A DNA stretch of 64,000 bases from JBPRGH01 sp051418055 (GTDB lineage: Bacteria; Bacteroidota; Bacteroidia; Cytophagales; Cyclobacteriaceae): NCBI GenBank assembly GCA_051418055.1, contig JBPRGH010000044.1, forward strand, positions 5,662 through 69,661. The letters run 5' to 3'. The translations under genes were made by a program, and so were the position numbers. Positions 54,675 to 63,421 of this stretch are shown here, piece by piece (the stretch's first letter is position 1; each line of letters opens with the position of its first letter). The notes beneath the pieces were generated by a model that made no database searches, was not told where the DNA came from, and saw only the letters and a list, made by a program, of their open reading frames with translations.

Positions 54675-55172
54675 ATGAAAGTTTATTTATTGTCTTTATT
54701 GCTTGTAGTAGTTAATTATTCAGATCTTTTCGCCCAGGATATTGCAATGAGTAATTCGGAGCAGAAAGTTATAAATGTCAGTGATAAAAAGGAGTTAGAG
54801 CATTTTAATAAATTAAATCTGGATGAGGTTTATCCGAATTTACTTGATCCGCGAAATGTATCCGATGAAGAAGCTAAAGCAGTTTATAAATCATGGGGTG
54901 AATTTCATCAGAAGGTTATGGCATTCATGAAAGAGCAAGATTTTGACTGGGATGTGCAGGATTCAACCATTGCCCTTGTGAATAAAATTTACTTCAATAA
55001 AAATGGGACTGTTGATTATTATGCATTCAATGTGCTGAATCCTTCTGTTTCTGATGCTAAAAAGGAGGAATTTAAAAAAGTGATTACAGCATTTTCGGCT
55101 AATGTAAAGCTGGAGCTGGACCGTGATTCTAAATTTGCACAATGTGGAAAAACGAGATATATAAATTATTGA
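54675..55172 (+). CDS. Small secreted protein of the BlaI regulon
   Basis: The 165-residue protein has a signal peptide (about 1-21, ending LFAQD) and then an unnamed domain with charged helices and strands (YPNLLDPRNVSDEEAKAVY, VNKIYFNKNGTVDYYAFNVLN). The KIYFNKNGTVDYYAFN strand looks like the TonB_C/energy-type beta motif found in M56-linked proteins, but the fit is loose. It lies 20 bases upstream of the blaI-like gene and behind the operator array, so it is the first product released when the repressor falls off. Confidence 0.8.
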   Translation: MKVYLLSLLLVVVNYSDLFAQDIAMSNSEQKVINVSDKKELEHFNKLNLDEVYPNLLDPRNVSDEEAKAVYKSWGEFHQKVMAFMKEQDFDWDVQDSTIALVNKIYFNKNGTVDYYAFNVLNPSVSDAKKEEFKKVITAFSANVKLELDRDSKFAQCGKTRYINY

Positions 55173-55192
55173 TAATAAGCTGATAAAAAGTT

Positions 55193-55570
55193 ATGAAAGA
55201 ATTGACAAAAGCAGAAGAGCAGGTAATGCAGATCCTCTGGGAGATAGAAAGAGGCTTTGTAAAGGATATTATGGAGAAGATGCCTGCACCCAAGCCCGCT
55301 TATAATACTATTTCTACTATTGTAAGGATCCTTGAGCAAAAGGGTTTTGTCGCGCATAAAGCTTACGGCAAATCACACCAGTATTATCCTGTAGTAGGTA
55401 AGAAAGAGTACAGCCGGTTTTTCTTTAACAGCTTTCTTACCGGTTATTTCGGAGGTTCCTTTGAACGGCTGGTTTCATTTTTTGCAAAAGAAAATGACCT
55501 GGATGTGAAGGATGTGGAAGAATTAATGAAACATGTTCAGAAAGACCTAAAAGATAAAAATGATGAATAG
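55193..55570 (+). CDS. BlaI/MecI/CopY family transcriptional repressor
   Basis: The 125-residue protein has the winged-helix of the family (about 1-75: LTKAEEQVMQILWEIERGFVKDI, PAYNTISTIVRILEQKGFVAHK) and a dimerising C-terminal part (about 76-125). It binds paired dyads and is inactivated when the partner M56 sensor protease cuts it. It probably represses its own operon through the array at 54584-54639. The M56 gene starts inside its last codons (11-base overlap). Confidence 0.92.
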   Translation: MKELTKAEEQVMQILWEIERGFVKDIMEKMPAPKPAYNTISTIVRILEQKGFVAHKAYGKSHQYYPVVGKKEYSRFFFNSFLTGYFGGSFERLVSFFAKENDLDVKDVEELMKHVQKDLKDKNDE

Positions 55571-57323
55571 TATAATCACATATTTTATAGAGGCCAATCT
55601 TTGCCTGCTGATATTTGGCCTGATATATTATTTAATTCTTAGGAATGATAATCAATTTCATTTTGTAAGATATTATCTTATAGCTGCATCAGTATTTGCT
55701 GTGATAATTCCATTGATTGAATTTAGTCCTCCTTTCCAAGGAGCATTTCCTATTTCTGATTTTCAAGCATTAGTATTACCAGAAATAGTAATAGGTAGCG
55801 AAAAAGCTTCTTCGACTATTATTTCCGATTCAACGGGAATTAGTACTCTTAACTGGATATTATGGTGTGGTGGTTTGTACTTAACTGGTGTTATTATCTT
55901 TTTTACACTTTTCATTTACCAGATTATCCAAATCATTAGGTTTATCAGTTTAAGAAGAGCTGATATCGTTAATAAAAATGAATATTTTTTTATAACAACC
56001 AACGGGCAGTTTCCGACTTTTTCTTTTCTGAATATTTTGTTTTTTGATAATTCAGAATCCTTATCACCACAGGAGCGCGAGAAAATCATTGATCATGAGG
56101 TAGTGCATATAAAGCAAAGGCATACTTTGGATATCTTATTTCTAGAAATTATAAAAATCATATTTTGGATTAATCCTATTGTCTGGTGGATGAAGACGAA
56201 CTTACAGGATGTCCATGAGTATCTGGCTGATCAGAGAATATTGGAAAATACAGATCGGAATGAATATAGCAGTTTACTAGCCAAAATGGCCCTAAAGAAA
56301 ATGACCCTTTCCATAGGGCACCATTTCAATAAATCGATAACCTTAAAACGTATAAAAATGATGAAAAGCCCTAAAACCAAATTCCAATACTGGAAAGCTT
56401 ATAGCATAGCCGGAATAATTACACTGACTACAATAGTATTCAGTTGTAACGATGAAGTAATGAATGATGTGAATGAAGTAATGGAAACAGCTTCTCAAAC
56501 AACCTTACCAGCTGAACTGGAAGGAAAAATGCAGGACTTACAGGAAAAATATCCTGCAGCACAGTTGGTGTATATGGAGACTGATGCTAAAAATGAAGAA
56601 TCCCTAGGAAAACTTAAAGACATAGATCCTGAAACCATTGCTCTTGTTCATGTTTTCAAAGAAAGGGAAACAATAGGCATGATCGTAAATAAAAACGGCC
56701 CATTAAAAGCTTTCATTGATGAAAAAAATATAAACGCAGATGAGGTTTATCAAATTGTTGAGCAACCTGCCAAACCTTTAAATGGTTATGAGCAATTATA
56801 CCAGGATCTAAGCAAAGAAATAAAATATTCTGATGAGGCTAAAAGTAAAGGGATAGAAGGACGGGTGTATGTTCAGTTTGTTGTAGATACTGATGGTAAG
56901 TTAAACAATATAGAAGTAGTACGTGGCCTTGGCTATGGACTTGACGAAGTAGCCCTTACGGCAATAAAGGAAGTGAAAGCCTTTGAGCCTGCCATGCAGC
57001 GCGGTAAAACTGTTAAGCAGAGGATTATACTTCCCATAAACTTTTCCCTTAATAATACAGAAGGAAATGTAATGCCTGAGCAGGCAAAAACCGTTAATCA
57101 AGATATGTCAATAACTGCCGATCGAGAGGGGGAATATATCAAAGGTGTAGTGAAAAATGCTGCAGGTCAGGTTCTGCCCGGGGTAAATATTGTTATAAAA
57201 GATTCCTCTGTAGGGACAGTAACAGATCTCAGTGGTGCTTTTAAAATTAAATCCTCTGATCCTAATAATGCTCTGGTTTTTAGTTTTATTGGTTATGAAA
57301 CAAAGATTTTAATAGTAAAATAA
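55560..57323 (+). CDS. M56 (BlaR1-like) membrane protease fused to TonB_C and CarboxypepD_reg domains
   Basis: The 587-residue protein starts with M56 membrane helices (about 1-25, 35-55, 98-125), a cytoplasmic zinc protease with HEVVH (179-183), and helices at about 200 and 290. A periplasmic part follows: a linker after a Cys-containing VFSCNDE at about 300, a TonB_C-like domain (about 410-500, GRVYVQFVVDTDGKLNNIEVVRGLGYGLDE in parts), and a CarboxypepD_reg-like domain (about 527-587, VVKNAAGQVLPGVNIVIKD). BlaR1 relatives sense a signal outside and cut BlaI. The added TonB and beta-lactam-free C-terminus suggest that it senses something other than a beta-lactam. Confidence 0.88.
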   Translation: MMNSIITYFIEANLCLLIFGLIYYLILRNDNQFHFVRYYLIAASVFAVIIPLIEFSPPFQGAFPISDFQALVLPEIVIGSEKASSTIISDSTGISTLNWILWCGGLYLTGVIIFFTLFIYQIIQIIRFISLRRADIVNKNEYFFITTNGQFPTFSFLNILFFDNSESLSPQEREKIIDHEVVHIKQRHTLDILFLEIIKIIFWINPIVWWMKTNLQDVHEYLADQRILENTDRNEYSSLLAKMALKKMTLSIGHHFNKSITLKRIKMMKSPKTKFQYWKAYSIAGIITLTTIVFSCNDEVMNDVNEVMETASQTTLPAELEGKMQDLQEKYPAAQLVYMETDAKNEESLGKLKDIDPETIALVHVFKERETIGMIVNKNGPLKAFIDEKNINADEVYQIVEQPAKPLNGYEQLYQDLSKEIKYSDEAKSKGIEGRVYVQFVVDTDGKLNNIEVVRGLGYGLDEVALTAIKEVKAFEPAMQRGKTVKQRIILPINFSLNNTEGNVMPEQAKTVNQDMSITADREGEYIKGVVKNAAGQVLPGVNIVIKDSSVGTVTDLSGAFKIKSSDPNNALVFSFIGYETKILIVK

Positions 57324-57453
57324 AATTTAATATAATTAGACGCTTCTTTACGGCCATTAATATTTAATATATTTCAACTATTGAAAATAATAATTTATAG
57401 ATTCTGTTTGTGTTTTAGGTTTATCCCTTAGCTGTTGCTCTGGGATTTTCCTG

Positions 57454-58152
57454 TTAGAGAGAAATACGTTTTGCAGCTTCTTTAGCCCATATTTGATACG
57501 CATCGCCAGAAGGATGTATGCCATCACTAAATAAGTCTGATACTGTAGCCTTAGGAGAAACTTTTTTCTTCCATTCCGATAAATTGATAGGTTCATCAAA
57601 ATAATATACATTCCGATATTGCCTGGCAATCTCTGCCAGTTCCTTTCCTAAGATCTTCACTATCTTTCCGGAAAAGAAATTTAAAAGAAAAGGTAATTCA
57701 GGAAAAGAACCTACCGGAGGCATATTTAAAAAATATATTTGTGCTTCAGGATATTTTCCCTTCAATTTATTAATTATTCGACCTATATCTTTCTTCCATT
57801 TTGTTGGAGAGGTAAATTCAAATGCATCATTGGCTCCCAATCCTATTACAATGAGGTCAGGATCATTTTGCTGAATATCGCCAATTAGTCTATTACAAAC
57901 TTTAGAAGCAGAGTAACCGCTTTTTGCTACCACCTCCCAATCAACAGTAGCTCTATATTTTTCTGCCAGTGAATCTGCCAGTGTTCCGGTGAATCCCGTT
58001 TTATGATTTTTAACTCCTGCACCAGCAATCGTGCTTTCCCCCAGAGTTACCAATTTGATATATCGCTCTCCTGCTCCCGAAGTACCTGAAATATCATCCG
58101 GTACATTACTTGTGGGAATCCTTCTTTTTAAAAGCCAGCCCTGAAAAGCCAT
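57454..58152 (-). CDS. SGNH/GDSL hydrolase; N-terminal membrane anchor lies upstream of the first ATG
   Basis: The protein has the SGNH blocks: TLGESTIAGAG (Ser nucleophile), the Gly in AKSGYSA, GLGANDAFEF (Asn) and DGIHPSGDAY (Asp/His). It is a secreted or membrane-facing esterase or lipase; the acyl substrate is unknown. From the ATG at 58152 it has 232 residues. In the same frame the 17 codons before it read IAIYYLLLFLSLPLLPL, a good membrane anchor, and they end at a stop at 58204-58206 with no ATG, GTG or TTG. The true start may be ATT (58195-58197) or ATA (58201-58203). The gap 57324-57453 shows nothing. Confidence 0.85.
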   Translation of the reverse strand: MAFQGWLLKRRIPTSNVPDDISGTSGAGERYIKLVTLGESTIAGAGVKNHKTGFTGTLADSLAEKYRATVDWEVVAKSGYSASKVCNRLIGDIQQNDPDLIVIGLGANDAFEFTSPTKWKKDIGRIINKLKGKYPEAQIYFLNMPPVGSFPELPFLLNFFSGKIVKILGKELAEIARQYRNVYYFDEPINLSEWKKKVSPKATVSDLFSDGIHPSGDAYQIWAKEAAKRISL

Positions 58153-58200
58153 AAGGGGAAGCAGGGGCAGGGACAGAAATAGTAACAGATAATAAATGGC

Positions 58201-58233
58201 TATTTAACTTTAATAAACCATTAAAGTTAAATA
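58201..58233. other. Perfect 14-bp inverted repeat at the 5' end of the SGNH gene
   Basis: TATTTAACTTTAAT and ATTAAAGTTAAATA flank AAACC. No T run follows on either side. It may be an operator or the end of the TonB transcript; its right edge touches the likely true start region of the SGNH gene. Confidence 0.55.
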
Positions 58234-58265
58234 GTCTGGGTATCACGTGAATAGTAATGCCTGAA

Positions 58266-59057
58266 TTATTTTTTGATAATGAAAAATACAGGCAAAATCA
58301 TTCTAACCTTTACGGCTTTTCCACGTTGTTTTCCGGGGTTCCAGTTTGGACTGTTTTTTAAAACCCTGATGGCTTCTTCATCACATCCGGCACCAATTCC
58401 TCTTATTAATTCAAAATCAGTAAGCGAACCGTCCGGGTTAACAATAAATTGGACAAACACTTTACCCTCTACACCAAGCCTTAGAGCTGCGGGAGGATAC
58501 CTTAAATTACTTTGTAAATAACTCATAAATTCTCCCATTCCTCCCTGAGGAGTAGGTGGTTGCTCTACTATTGTAAAAATTTCCTCGGCTACCTCTTCTT
58601 TAGGACCTTCAGTTATTTCAAAAAAAGTTTCTTCAATAGTAGTTTCCTCTGTCATCTCAATATCAAAATTGACCTCTATTTCTTCAACAATTTCTTCTTC
58701 AGTTACAACAGTGAAATTGGGCTGCTGAATGACTTTAGGAGGCTCTGGTGGCGGTTGTTCTGTAGGGGGGATGTCTAATATTTCTTCAGCTACCATAGAT
58801 TTTTCAGTTATCTCTATTTCTCCTCCCTTCATATATACTTTGTATTCGAAGGCATAAATTATAAGGGATAAAGTAATAGTTAGACCGATCGTAAAATATA
58901 AAAAGCTATTGATTTTATTTTGCCTGTACCGCTGTCTTTTAAATTGAATCAGGTCATCAACTGTATCTGCAGTAATAAGAGGAGCCTGATTTTTCTTATG
59001 GGTAACTTTAAGGTGTGCCTTAATAGGGATACCCGTATGGTGTTTTGGAGCTGCCAT
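58266..59057 (-). CDS. Energy transducer TonB
   Basis: The 263-residue protein has a cytoplasmic N-terminus (about 1-48), one membrane helix (about 50-70, FLYFTIGLTITLSLIIYAF), a proline and glutamate rich periplasmic linker (about 90-165, PPTEQPPPEPPKV) and a TonB_C domain (about 175-263, GVEGKVFVQFIVNPDGSLTDF). It passes proton-motive energy to TonB receptors such as the one at 2479. No exbB or exbD is adjacent. The long cytoplasmic N-terminus is unusual for TonB but common for this phylum. Confidence 0.9.
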   Translation of the reverse strand: MAAPKHHTGIPIKAHLKVTHKKNQAPLITADTVDDLIQFKRQRYRQNKINSFLYFTIGLTITLSLIIYAFEYKVYMKGGEIEITEKSMVAEEILDIPPTEQPPPEPPKVIQQPNFTVVTEEEIVEEIEVNFDIEMTEETTIEETFFEITEGPKEEVAEEIFTIVEQPPTPQGGMGEFMSYLQSNLRYPPAALRLGVEGKVFVQFIVNPDGSLTDFELIRGIGAGCDEEAIRVLKNSPNWNPGKQRGKAVKVRMILPVFFIIKK

Positions 59058-59170
59058 CTTTTTTCTTTTAATAAAATTGAAAAAATTATAGCCTTGCTCA
59101 TATGATCTATACCTTTACAGGATATGATTTTTATCAGAAAAATTAAGATAAATGGCTTGAAAAGAGACGT

Positions 59171-60520
59171 TTAGAACCGTAACCTGAATTCCGTGCCCAC
59201 ACCGGGTTCTGAATCAACTTCCAGTGTGCCGTTATGAAGGCGCATGATCTGGCTTGACAGGCTAAGGCCAATACCCGATCCCCTGGGTTTAGTGGTATAA
59301 AATGGTATGAAGATCTGTTCGAGTGCTTCCCTGATTATACCTTCACCATTGTCCTTCACACTGATAACAACATTCTGATTTACATCAAGAAAAGAAAGAA
59401 CCTCCACTTTAGGATTTTTAACTTTCTCCATAGCTTCTAAAGCATTCTTTACAAGATTGATTAGTACTTGTTCTATAAGTTTTTCATCAGCCTTTACAGT
59501 AAGTGAAGCCGGATGTACACTGCAGCTTATTTGGGCACCTGCATTTTTAAATTCAGCACGTAATAGCTGTGCTACTTTTTCGATCAGCTGTTTAACAGGA
59601 AATTCTTTTATATCGGGTAAAGGGATACTTGTATAATCACGATAAGCATCAAGGAAGCCAGCCAGTCCTTTGCTTCGCCCTTCAATGGTATCAAGGCCAT
59701 CCTGAAGGTCTGTAAGCGACTCTTCATCAATTTCAAAATGCCCGTTATTATTGACAATATCTTCCTTTATAATATCCTTCATCGTACTCGTAAGTGAAGT
59801 AATAGGAGTGATAGAATTCATGATCTCATGCCGTAATACCTTTGTTAAATTCTGCCATGCATCAAGCTCCTTTTTTTGTAATTCACTACGGATATTCTGA
59901 ATTGCGACAAGTTTATAGCTTTTTCCCTGCAGCCGAATAGTAGTAGCATGAATGGCCAATTCTTTCGCATTATTCTCTTTGTATAAGGCACTTTTCCCGG
60001 AAGGCAGATCGAATAAAGCTTTGAATAGACGGGGCTTAATTTCAAGGAGCTGGTCGACATTGCGTAGCTGATCAGTTTCAATTAACTTTTTTGCTGCGGC
60101 ATTTATCAGCCCAACCTTACCTTCATCATTGAAAGATATAAGACCGGTGTTTACATGTTCAACCACCGTTTGAAGATACAGCCAGTGTTCCTCTTTTTCA
60201 GACCGTGTTCTTCTAAAAGCCTCTAAAACCTCACTTAATGCTGTATTAAGGTCTCTAAAGCTATGGCCTAATTTATCATCATATGTAAAGCCGCTGGCAA
60301 AATCACCATACTTTACGGATTCAAAAAATCGTGTGAGCTTTTTGTTGGTCTGGCTCACGAAATTAAACAGTTCCAACATCTGTAAGATGATCACAAAACC
60401 AACAAGCATAGCAGTTATGAGTAGCTCAGGACGATGAAGCAACCAGGTGAAAAGCCAAAGCGTTATACCCAGAAAAATGATACGTATCCCGGTCCTGAAC
60501 CTAAAGTCATTAAAGCCCAT
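59171..60520 (-). CDS. NtrB-like sensor histidine kinase
   Basis: The 449-residue membrane kinase has two helices (about 10-30 and 33-52), a HAMP-like region, a PAS domain (about 110-200, NTGLISFNDEGKVGLINAAAKKLI), HisKA with VLRHEIMNSITPITSLTS, and a HATPase with NLVKNALEAM, DNGEGI, and GSGIGLSLSSQI. Its start overlaps the end of the regulator gene by 11 bases (60510-60520), so the pair is a two-component system. It would phosphorylate the sigma-54 regulator. Confidence 0.92.
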   Translation of the reverse strand: MGFNDFRFRTGIRIIFLGITLWLFTWLLHRPELLITAMLVGFVIILQMLELFNFVSQTNKKLTRFFESVKYGDFASGFTYDDKLGHSFRDLNTALSEVLEAFRRTRSEKEEHWLYLQTVVEHVNTGLISFNDEGKVGLINAAAKKLIETDQLRNVDQLLEIKPRLFKALFDLPSGKSALYKENNAKELAIHATTIRLQGKSYKLVAIQNIRSELQKKELDAWQNLTKVLRHEIMNSITPITSLTSTMKDIIKEDIVNNNGHFEIDEESLTDLQDGLDTIEGRSKGLAGFLDAYRDYTSIPLPDIKEFPVKQLIEKVAQLLRAEFKNAGAQISCSVHPASLTVKADEKLIEQVLINLVKNALEAMEKVKNPKVEVLSFLDVNQNVVISVKDNGEGIIREALEQIFIPFYTTKPRGSGIGLSLSSQIMRLHNGTLEVDSEPGVGTEFRLRF

Positions 60521-61904
60521 GCTTCTCCAATCTTCTATAAAGTGATGAACGTGTTAACCCTAATTCTTTTGCGGCCTGTGTTATGTTACCATTATATTTT
60601 GATAATACTTTCCTGATAAGTATTTTTTCTACCTCATCAAGATTATACTGGTCAAGCATAACTTCTGCTCCATCAGTTTTAGCATCTGCTTTTGATGAGG
60701 AAAAATTAAAATCTTCCGGTTGTAAAATGCTGCTGTTAGACATTATTACTGCCCTTTCAATGGCATGCTGAAGCTCCCGTATATTTCCCGGCCAGTTATG
60801 TTTTTGCATCCTTGAAATTGTGGCATCACTGATCTTGCTTACCTGCTTTTCGTATTTTTTTGCATATATTTTTAAAAAATGCTGGGCCAGCAATGGAAGG
60901 TCTTCAAGGCGCTCGCGCAGTGGAGGCAGCTTTAGCTCAATTGTGTTTATCCGGTAGAGGAGGTCCTGACGAAACCTGTTTTCCTTCACCATATCGTACA
61001 GCGGCATATTTGTCGCACATATCAGCCTGATATCAATTTGCATCTCTTTATTGGCACCAACACGAGAAACCCTTCTGTTTTGCAGAACTGATAAAAGCTT
61101 AGCCTGTAAGGGAAGGCTGAGGTTTCCTATTTCATCAAGAAAAAGGGTCCCTTTATTGGCAACTTCAAATCTGCCGGCACGATCTTCACGCGCATCAGTG
61201 AAGGAACCTTTTTTATGTCCAAAAAGCTCACTTTCAAAAAGTGTTTCACTAATTGATCCAAGGTCTACACCTACAAATACCTCTTCTTTTCGTGTAGAAT
61301 GAAGATGGATCTCCCTTGCTACTAATTCTTTTCCTGTTCCGTTTTCTCCAAGTATCAAAACATTCGCATCAGTTACCGCCACACGCTCAATAGTTTCATA
61401 AACCTGCATCATGGCCTGGCTTCTCCCTATTAATGAATTGAACTGGCTGGAGATATGACGGCTCATTTCCTCATTCTTTATCTTCAGGTCCTGAACCTGC
61501 AATTTGCTCTCCCTGAGGCGCATTGCGGAAAACAATGTAGCAAGAAGCTTTTCATTTTCCCATGGTTTTAATACGAAATCTGTAGCTCCAGCCTTTATAG
61601 CTTTTACAGCCATCTGCACATCTCCATAAGCTGTAATCAGCACAACTACTGCTGAAGGATCAAATTCCAGTATACGCTCGAGCCAATAATATCCCTCCTT
61701 GCCACTACTAACATCTTTTGTGAAATTCATGTCAAGCATGATCACATCATAATTATCATTATTTAGAAGTGAGGGTATATTTTCCGGATTTACTTCAACA
61801 TCGATCTGCTGCATGTGCCGCTTTAAGAACATACGCGCTGCCTTAAGCAGGTCTTCATTATCATCTACTATTAAGATTTTACCTGTTTTTGATTCTTTAT
61901 TCAT
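60510..61904 (-). CDS. NtrC-like sigma-54-dependent response regulator
   Basis: The 464-residue regulator has a receiver domain (about 8-125, phospho-acceptor Asp58 in VIMLDMNF), an AAA+ domain with Walker A GENGTGKE (186-193) and the sigma-54 contact loop as GSFTDA (233-238) rather than GAFTGA, and a Fis-type HTH at the C-terminus (about 425-464, YNGNITQAAKELGLTRSSLYRRLEK). It activates sigma-54 promoters. The divergent adaptor gene has such a promoter, the likely target. Confidence 0.93.
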   Translation of the reverse strand: MNKESKTGKILIVDDNEDLLKAARMFLKRHMQQIDVEVNPENIPSLLNNDNYDVIMLDMNFTKDVSSGKEGYYWLERILEFDPSAVVVLITAYGDVQMAVKAIKAGATDFVLKPWENEKLLATLFSAMRLRESKLQVQDLKIKNEEMSRHISSQFNSLIGRSQAMMQVYETIERVAVTDANVLILGENGTGKELVAREIHLHSTRKEEVFVGVDLGSISETLFESELFGHKKGSFTDAREDRAGRFEVANKGTLFLDEIGNLSLPLQAKLLSVLQNRRVSRVGANKEMQIDIRLICATNMPLYDMVKENRFRQDLLYRINTIELKLPPLRERLEDLPLLAQHFLKIYAKKYEKQVSKISDATISRMQKHNWPGNIRELQHAIERAVIMSNSSILQPEDFNFSSSKADAKTDGAEVMLDQYNLDEVEKILIRKVLSKYNGNITQAAKELGLTRSSLYRRLEKHGL

Positions 61905-62015
61905 CTTAGCTGATATATATGCTCTTCTTTAATGGCAAATGGCATACCGGAGTAGAAATGTGCCGATAAACGCTCTAATATAAATACTTCTATTATTTAT
62001 GTGCACGAAATCGGA

Positions 62016-62070
62016 GATTAAATGTTCGCTGGCGGACGCCCCTCGTCCAATGGTGAACGCTGGCAGAATG
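62016..62070. promoter_or_regulatory. Possible activator site between the divergent genes
   Basis: GTTCGCTGGCGGACG faces CGTCC...GTGAAC as an imperfect inverted repeat, and CGCTGGC recurs directly about 30 bases later. It lies some 50-95 bases upstream of the sigma-54-like promoter, where an NtrC-type protein would bind. The rest of the 258-base gap 61905-62162 shows no gene. Confidence 0.35.
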
Positions 62071-62111
62071 TATAATAGTTTAAAAAGGCAGATTTAACCG
62101 TATATAAGATA

Positions 62112-62129
62112 TTGGCACGCTTGTTGGCA
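62112..62129 (+). promoter_or_regulatory. Sigma-54-like promoter of the HlyD-ABC operon
   Basis: TTGGCACGCTTGTTGGCA matches the -24/-12 consensus TGGCACG-N4-TTGC, except that the -12 element reads TTGG with GC one base later. The predicted start of transcription is about 62139, 24 bases before the ATG at 62163. It lies next to a sigma-54-dependent regulator gene. Confidence 0.6.
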
Positions 62130-62162
62130 ATACGGTTTCCAAGGATAGAAGATTTTATATTG

Positions 62163-63410
62163 ATGGATAAAAAAATTAAAAAGAAGACATTTACACCTAA
62201 ACGCATTGCCACATGGGGTATAGGGGCTATTGTAGTTGGATTTGTGCTGTACCAGCTGGTATTTTCTGACAGGAGGTCAAAGTTAAATGTTGATCAGGAG
62301 AAAATTACCATCTCTGCCGTTCAGAAAGGAGTATTTCAGGATTATATACCACAAACAGGTATAGTACATCCAAGCCGCACAATTTATCTAGATGCCGTTG
62401 AAGGTGGTACAATTAAAAGTATTAAGGCCGAGAGTGGTGCCATGCTTAAGAAAGGAGATGTAATTTTAGAGCTTAGTAACCTTAACCGTGAATTGAGCGT
62501 CTTAGGTCAGGAAGCAAGTTTGAATGAAAGTATAAACCGGGTAAGACAAACACGGCTTCAGTTAACACAGAATGATTTGCAACAACAGCAGACCCTTGCT
62601 CAAATTGAAAACCAATTAGCTATTCTTAAACCTCAGTATGAGCGTACTAAGCAGCTTTATGATAAAAAATTAATTTCAGAGCAGGAGTATGAGAGAGTAA
62701 AAGCGGATTATGAATTCAACATAAAAAGAAAAGAAATTACTTATCTTGCTTATAAAAATGATTCAATAGCGCGTGTGCGTCAGCTGGAGGAGCTTAACAG
62801 ATCGGAGAATAAAATGTCTCAAAGCCTTTCAGGAGTAGGCCGTATCCTTGATAATCTGGTGATACGTTCCCCTATAGAAGGTCAGCTGACAACGCCACAA
62901 TTGGAAGAAGGTCAGGCAGTATCGCCCGGAGAAAGGCTTGGGCAGGTAGCGGTTGTAAATAGCTATAAGGTAAAAGCACAAATTGATGAGCTTTATTTGC
63001 CAAGGATACAAACGGGCCTGAATGCTTCTACCAGTTTTGATAATAATAATTATGACCTGACTATATCTTACATCTACCCAAACATTGTCAATGGACGGTT
63101 TGAAGTGGATATGGAATTTACTGACGAGGTTCCTGAAGGGATAAGAAGAGGTCAGTCATTGAGAATGAGAATAGAATTAGGCCAGTCATCCGAAGAGATA
63201 TTGATCCCTGTTGGAGGATTTTATAAGGATACAGGCGGGAACTGGGTATACGTAGTAAATGAAGAAGGTAATGCTGAGCGTAGGGATATACGTCTTGGAA
63301 GAAAGAATTCTGAGTATTTTGAGGTCCTTGAAGGGCTTGAAATAGGTGATAAAGTGATCACCTCATCATATGATAATTTTGGAGATAACGAAGTATTAAT
63401 ATTGAATTAA
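62163..63410 (+). CDS. HlyD-family efflux adaptor (periplasmic, MacA-like)
   Basis: From the ATG at 62163 the protein has 415 residues: an N-terminal membrane helix (about 15-35, GIGAIVVGFVLYQLVFS), a lipoyl-like part (about 60-95, GTIKSIKAESGAMLKKGDVILELS), a long coiled coil (about 105-200, LTQNDLQQQQTLAQIENQL), and a beta-barrel part ending in the membrane-proximal domain. It bridges an inner-membrane ABC transporter and an outer-membrane channel. The frame starts at a TTG at 62112 inside the sigma-54 promoter, so the ATG at 62163 is used. The ABC ATPase gene follows after 11 bases. Confidence 0.9.
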   Translation: MDKKIKKKTFTPKRIATWGIGAIVVGFVLYQLVFSDRRSKLNVDQEKITISAVQKGVFQDYIPQTGIVHPSRTIYLDAVEGGTIKSIKAESGAMLKKGDVILELSNLNRELSVLGQEASLNESINRVRQTRLQLTQNDLQQQQTLAQIENQLAILKPQYERTKQLYDKKLISEQEYERVKADYEFNIKRKEITYLAYKNDSIARVRQLEELNRSENKMSQSLSGVGRILDNLVIRSPIEGQLTTPQLEEGQAVSPGERLGQVAVVNSYKVKAQIDELYLPRIQTGLNASTSFDNNNYDLTISYIYPNIVNGRFEVDMEFTDEVPEGIRRGQSLRMRIELGQSSEEILIPVGGFYKDTGGNWVYVVNEEGNAERRDIRLGRKNSEYFEVLEGLEIGDKVITSSYDNFGDNEVLILN

Positions 63411-63421
63411 ATTGCACAACC

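Noticed and set aside
57378..57629. 83-codon minus frame overlapping the SGNH hydrolase
   Set aside because: It lies in another frame of the same strand inside the hydrolase gene, with no family features.
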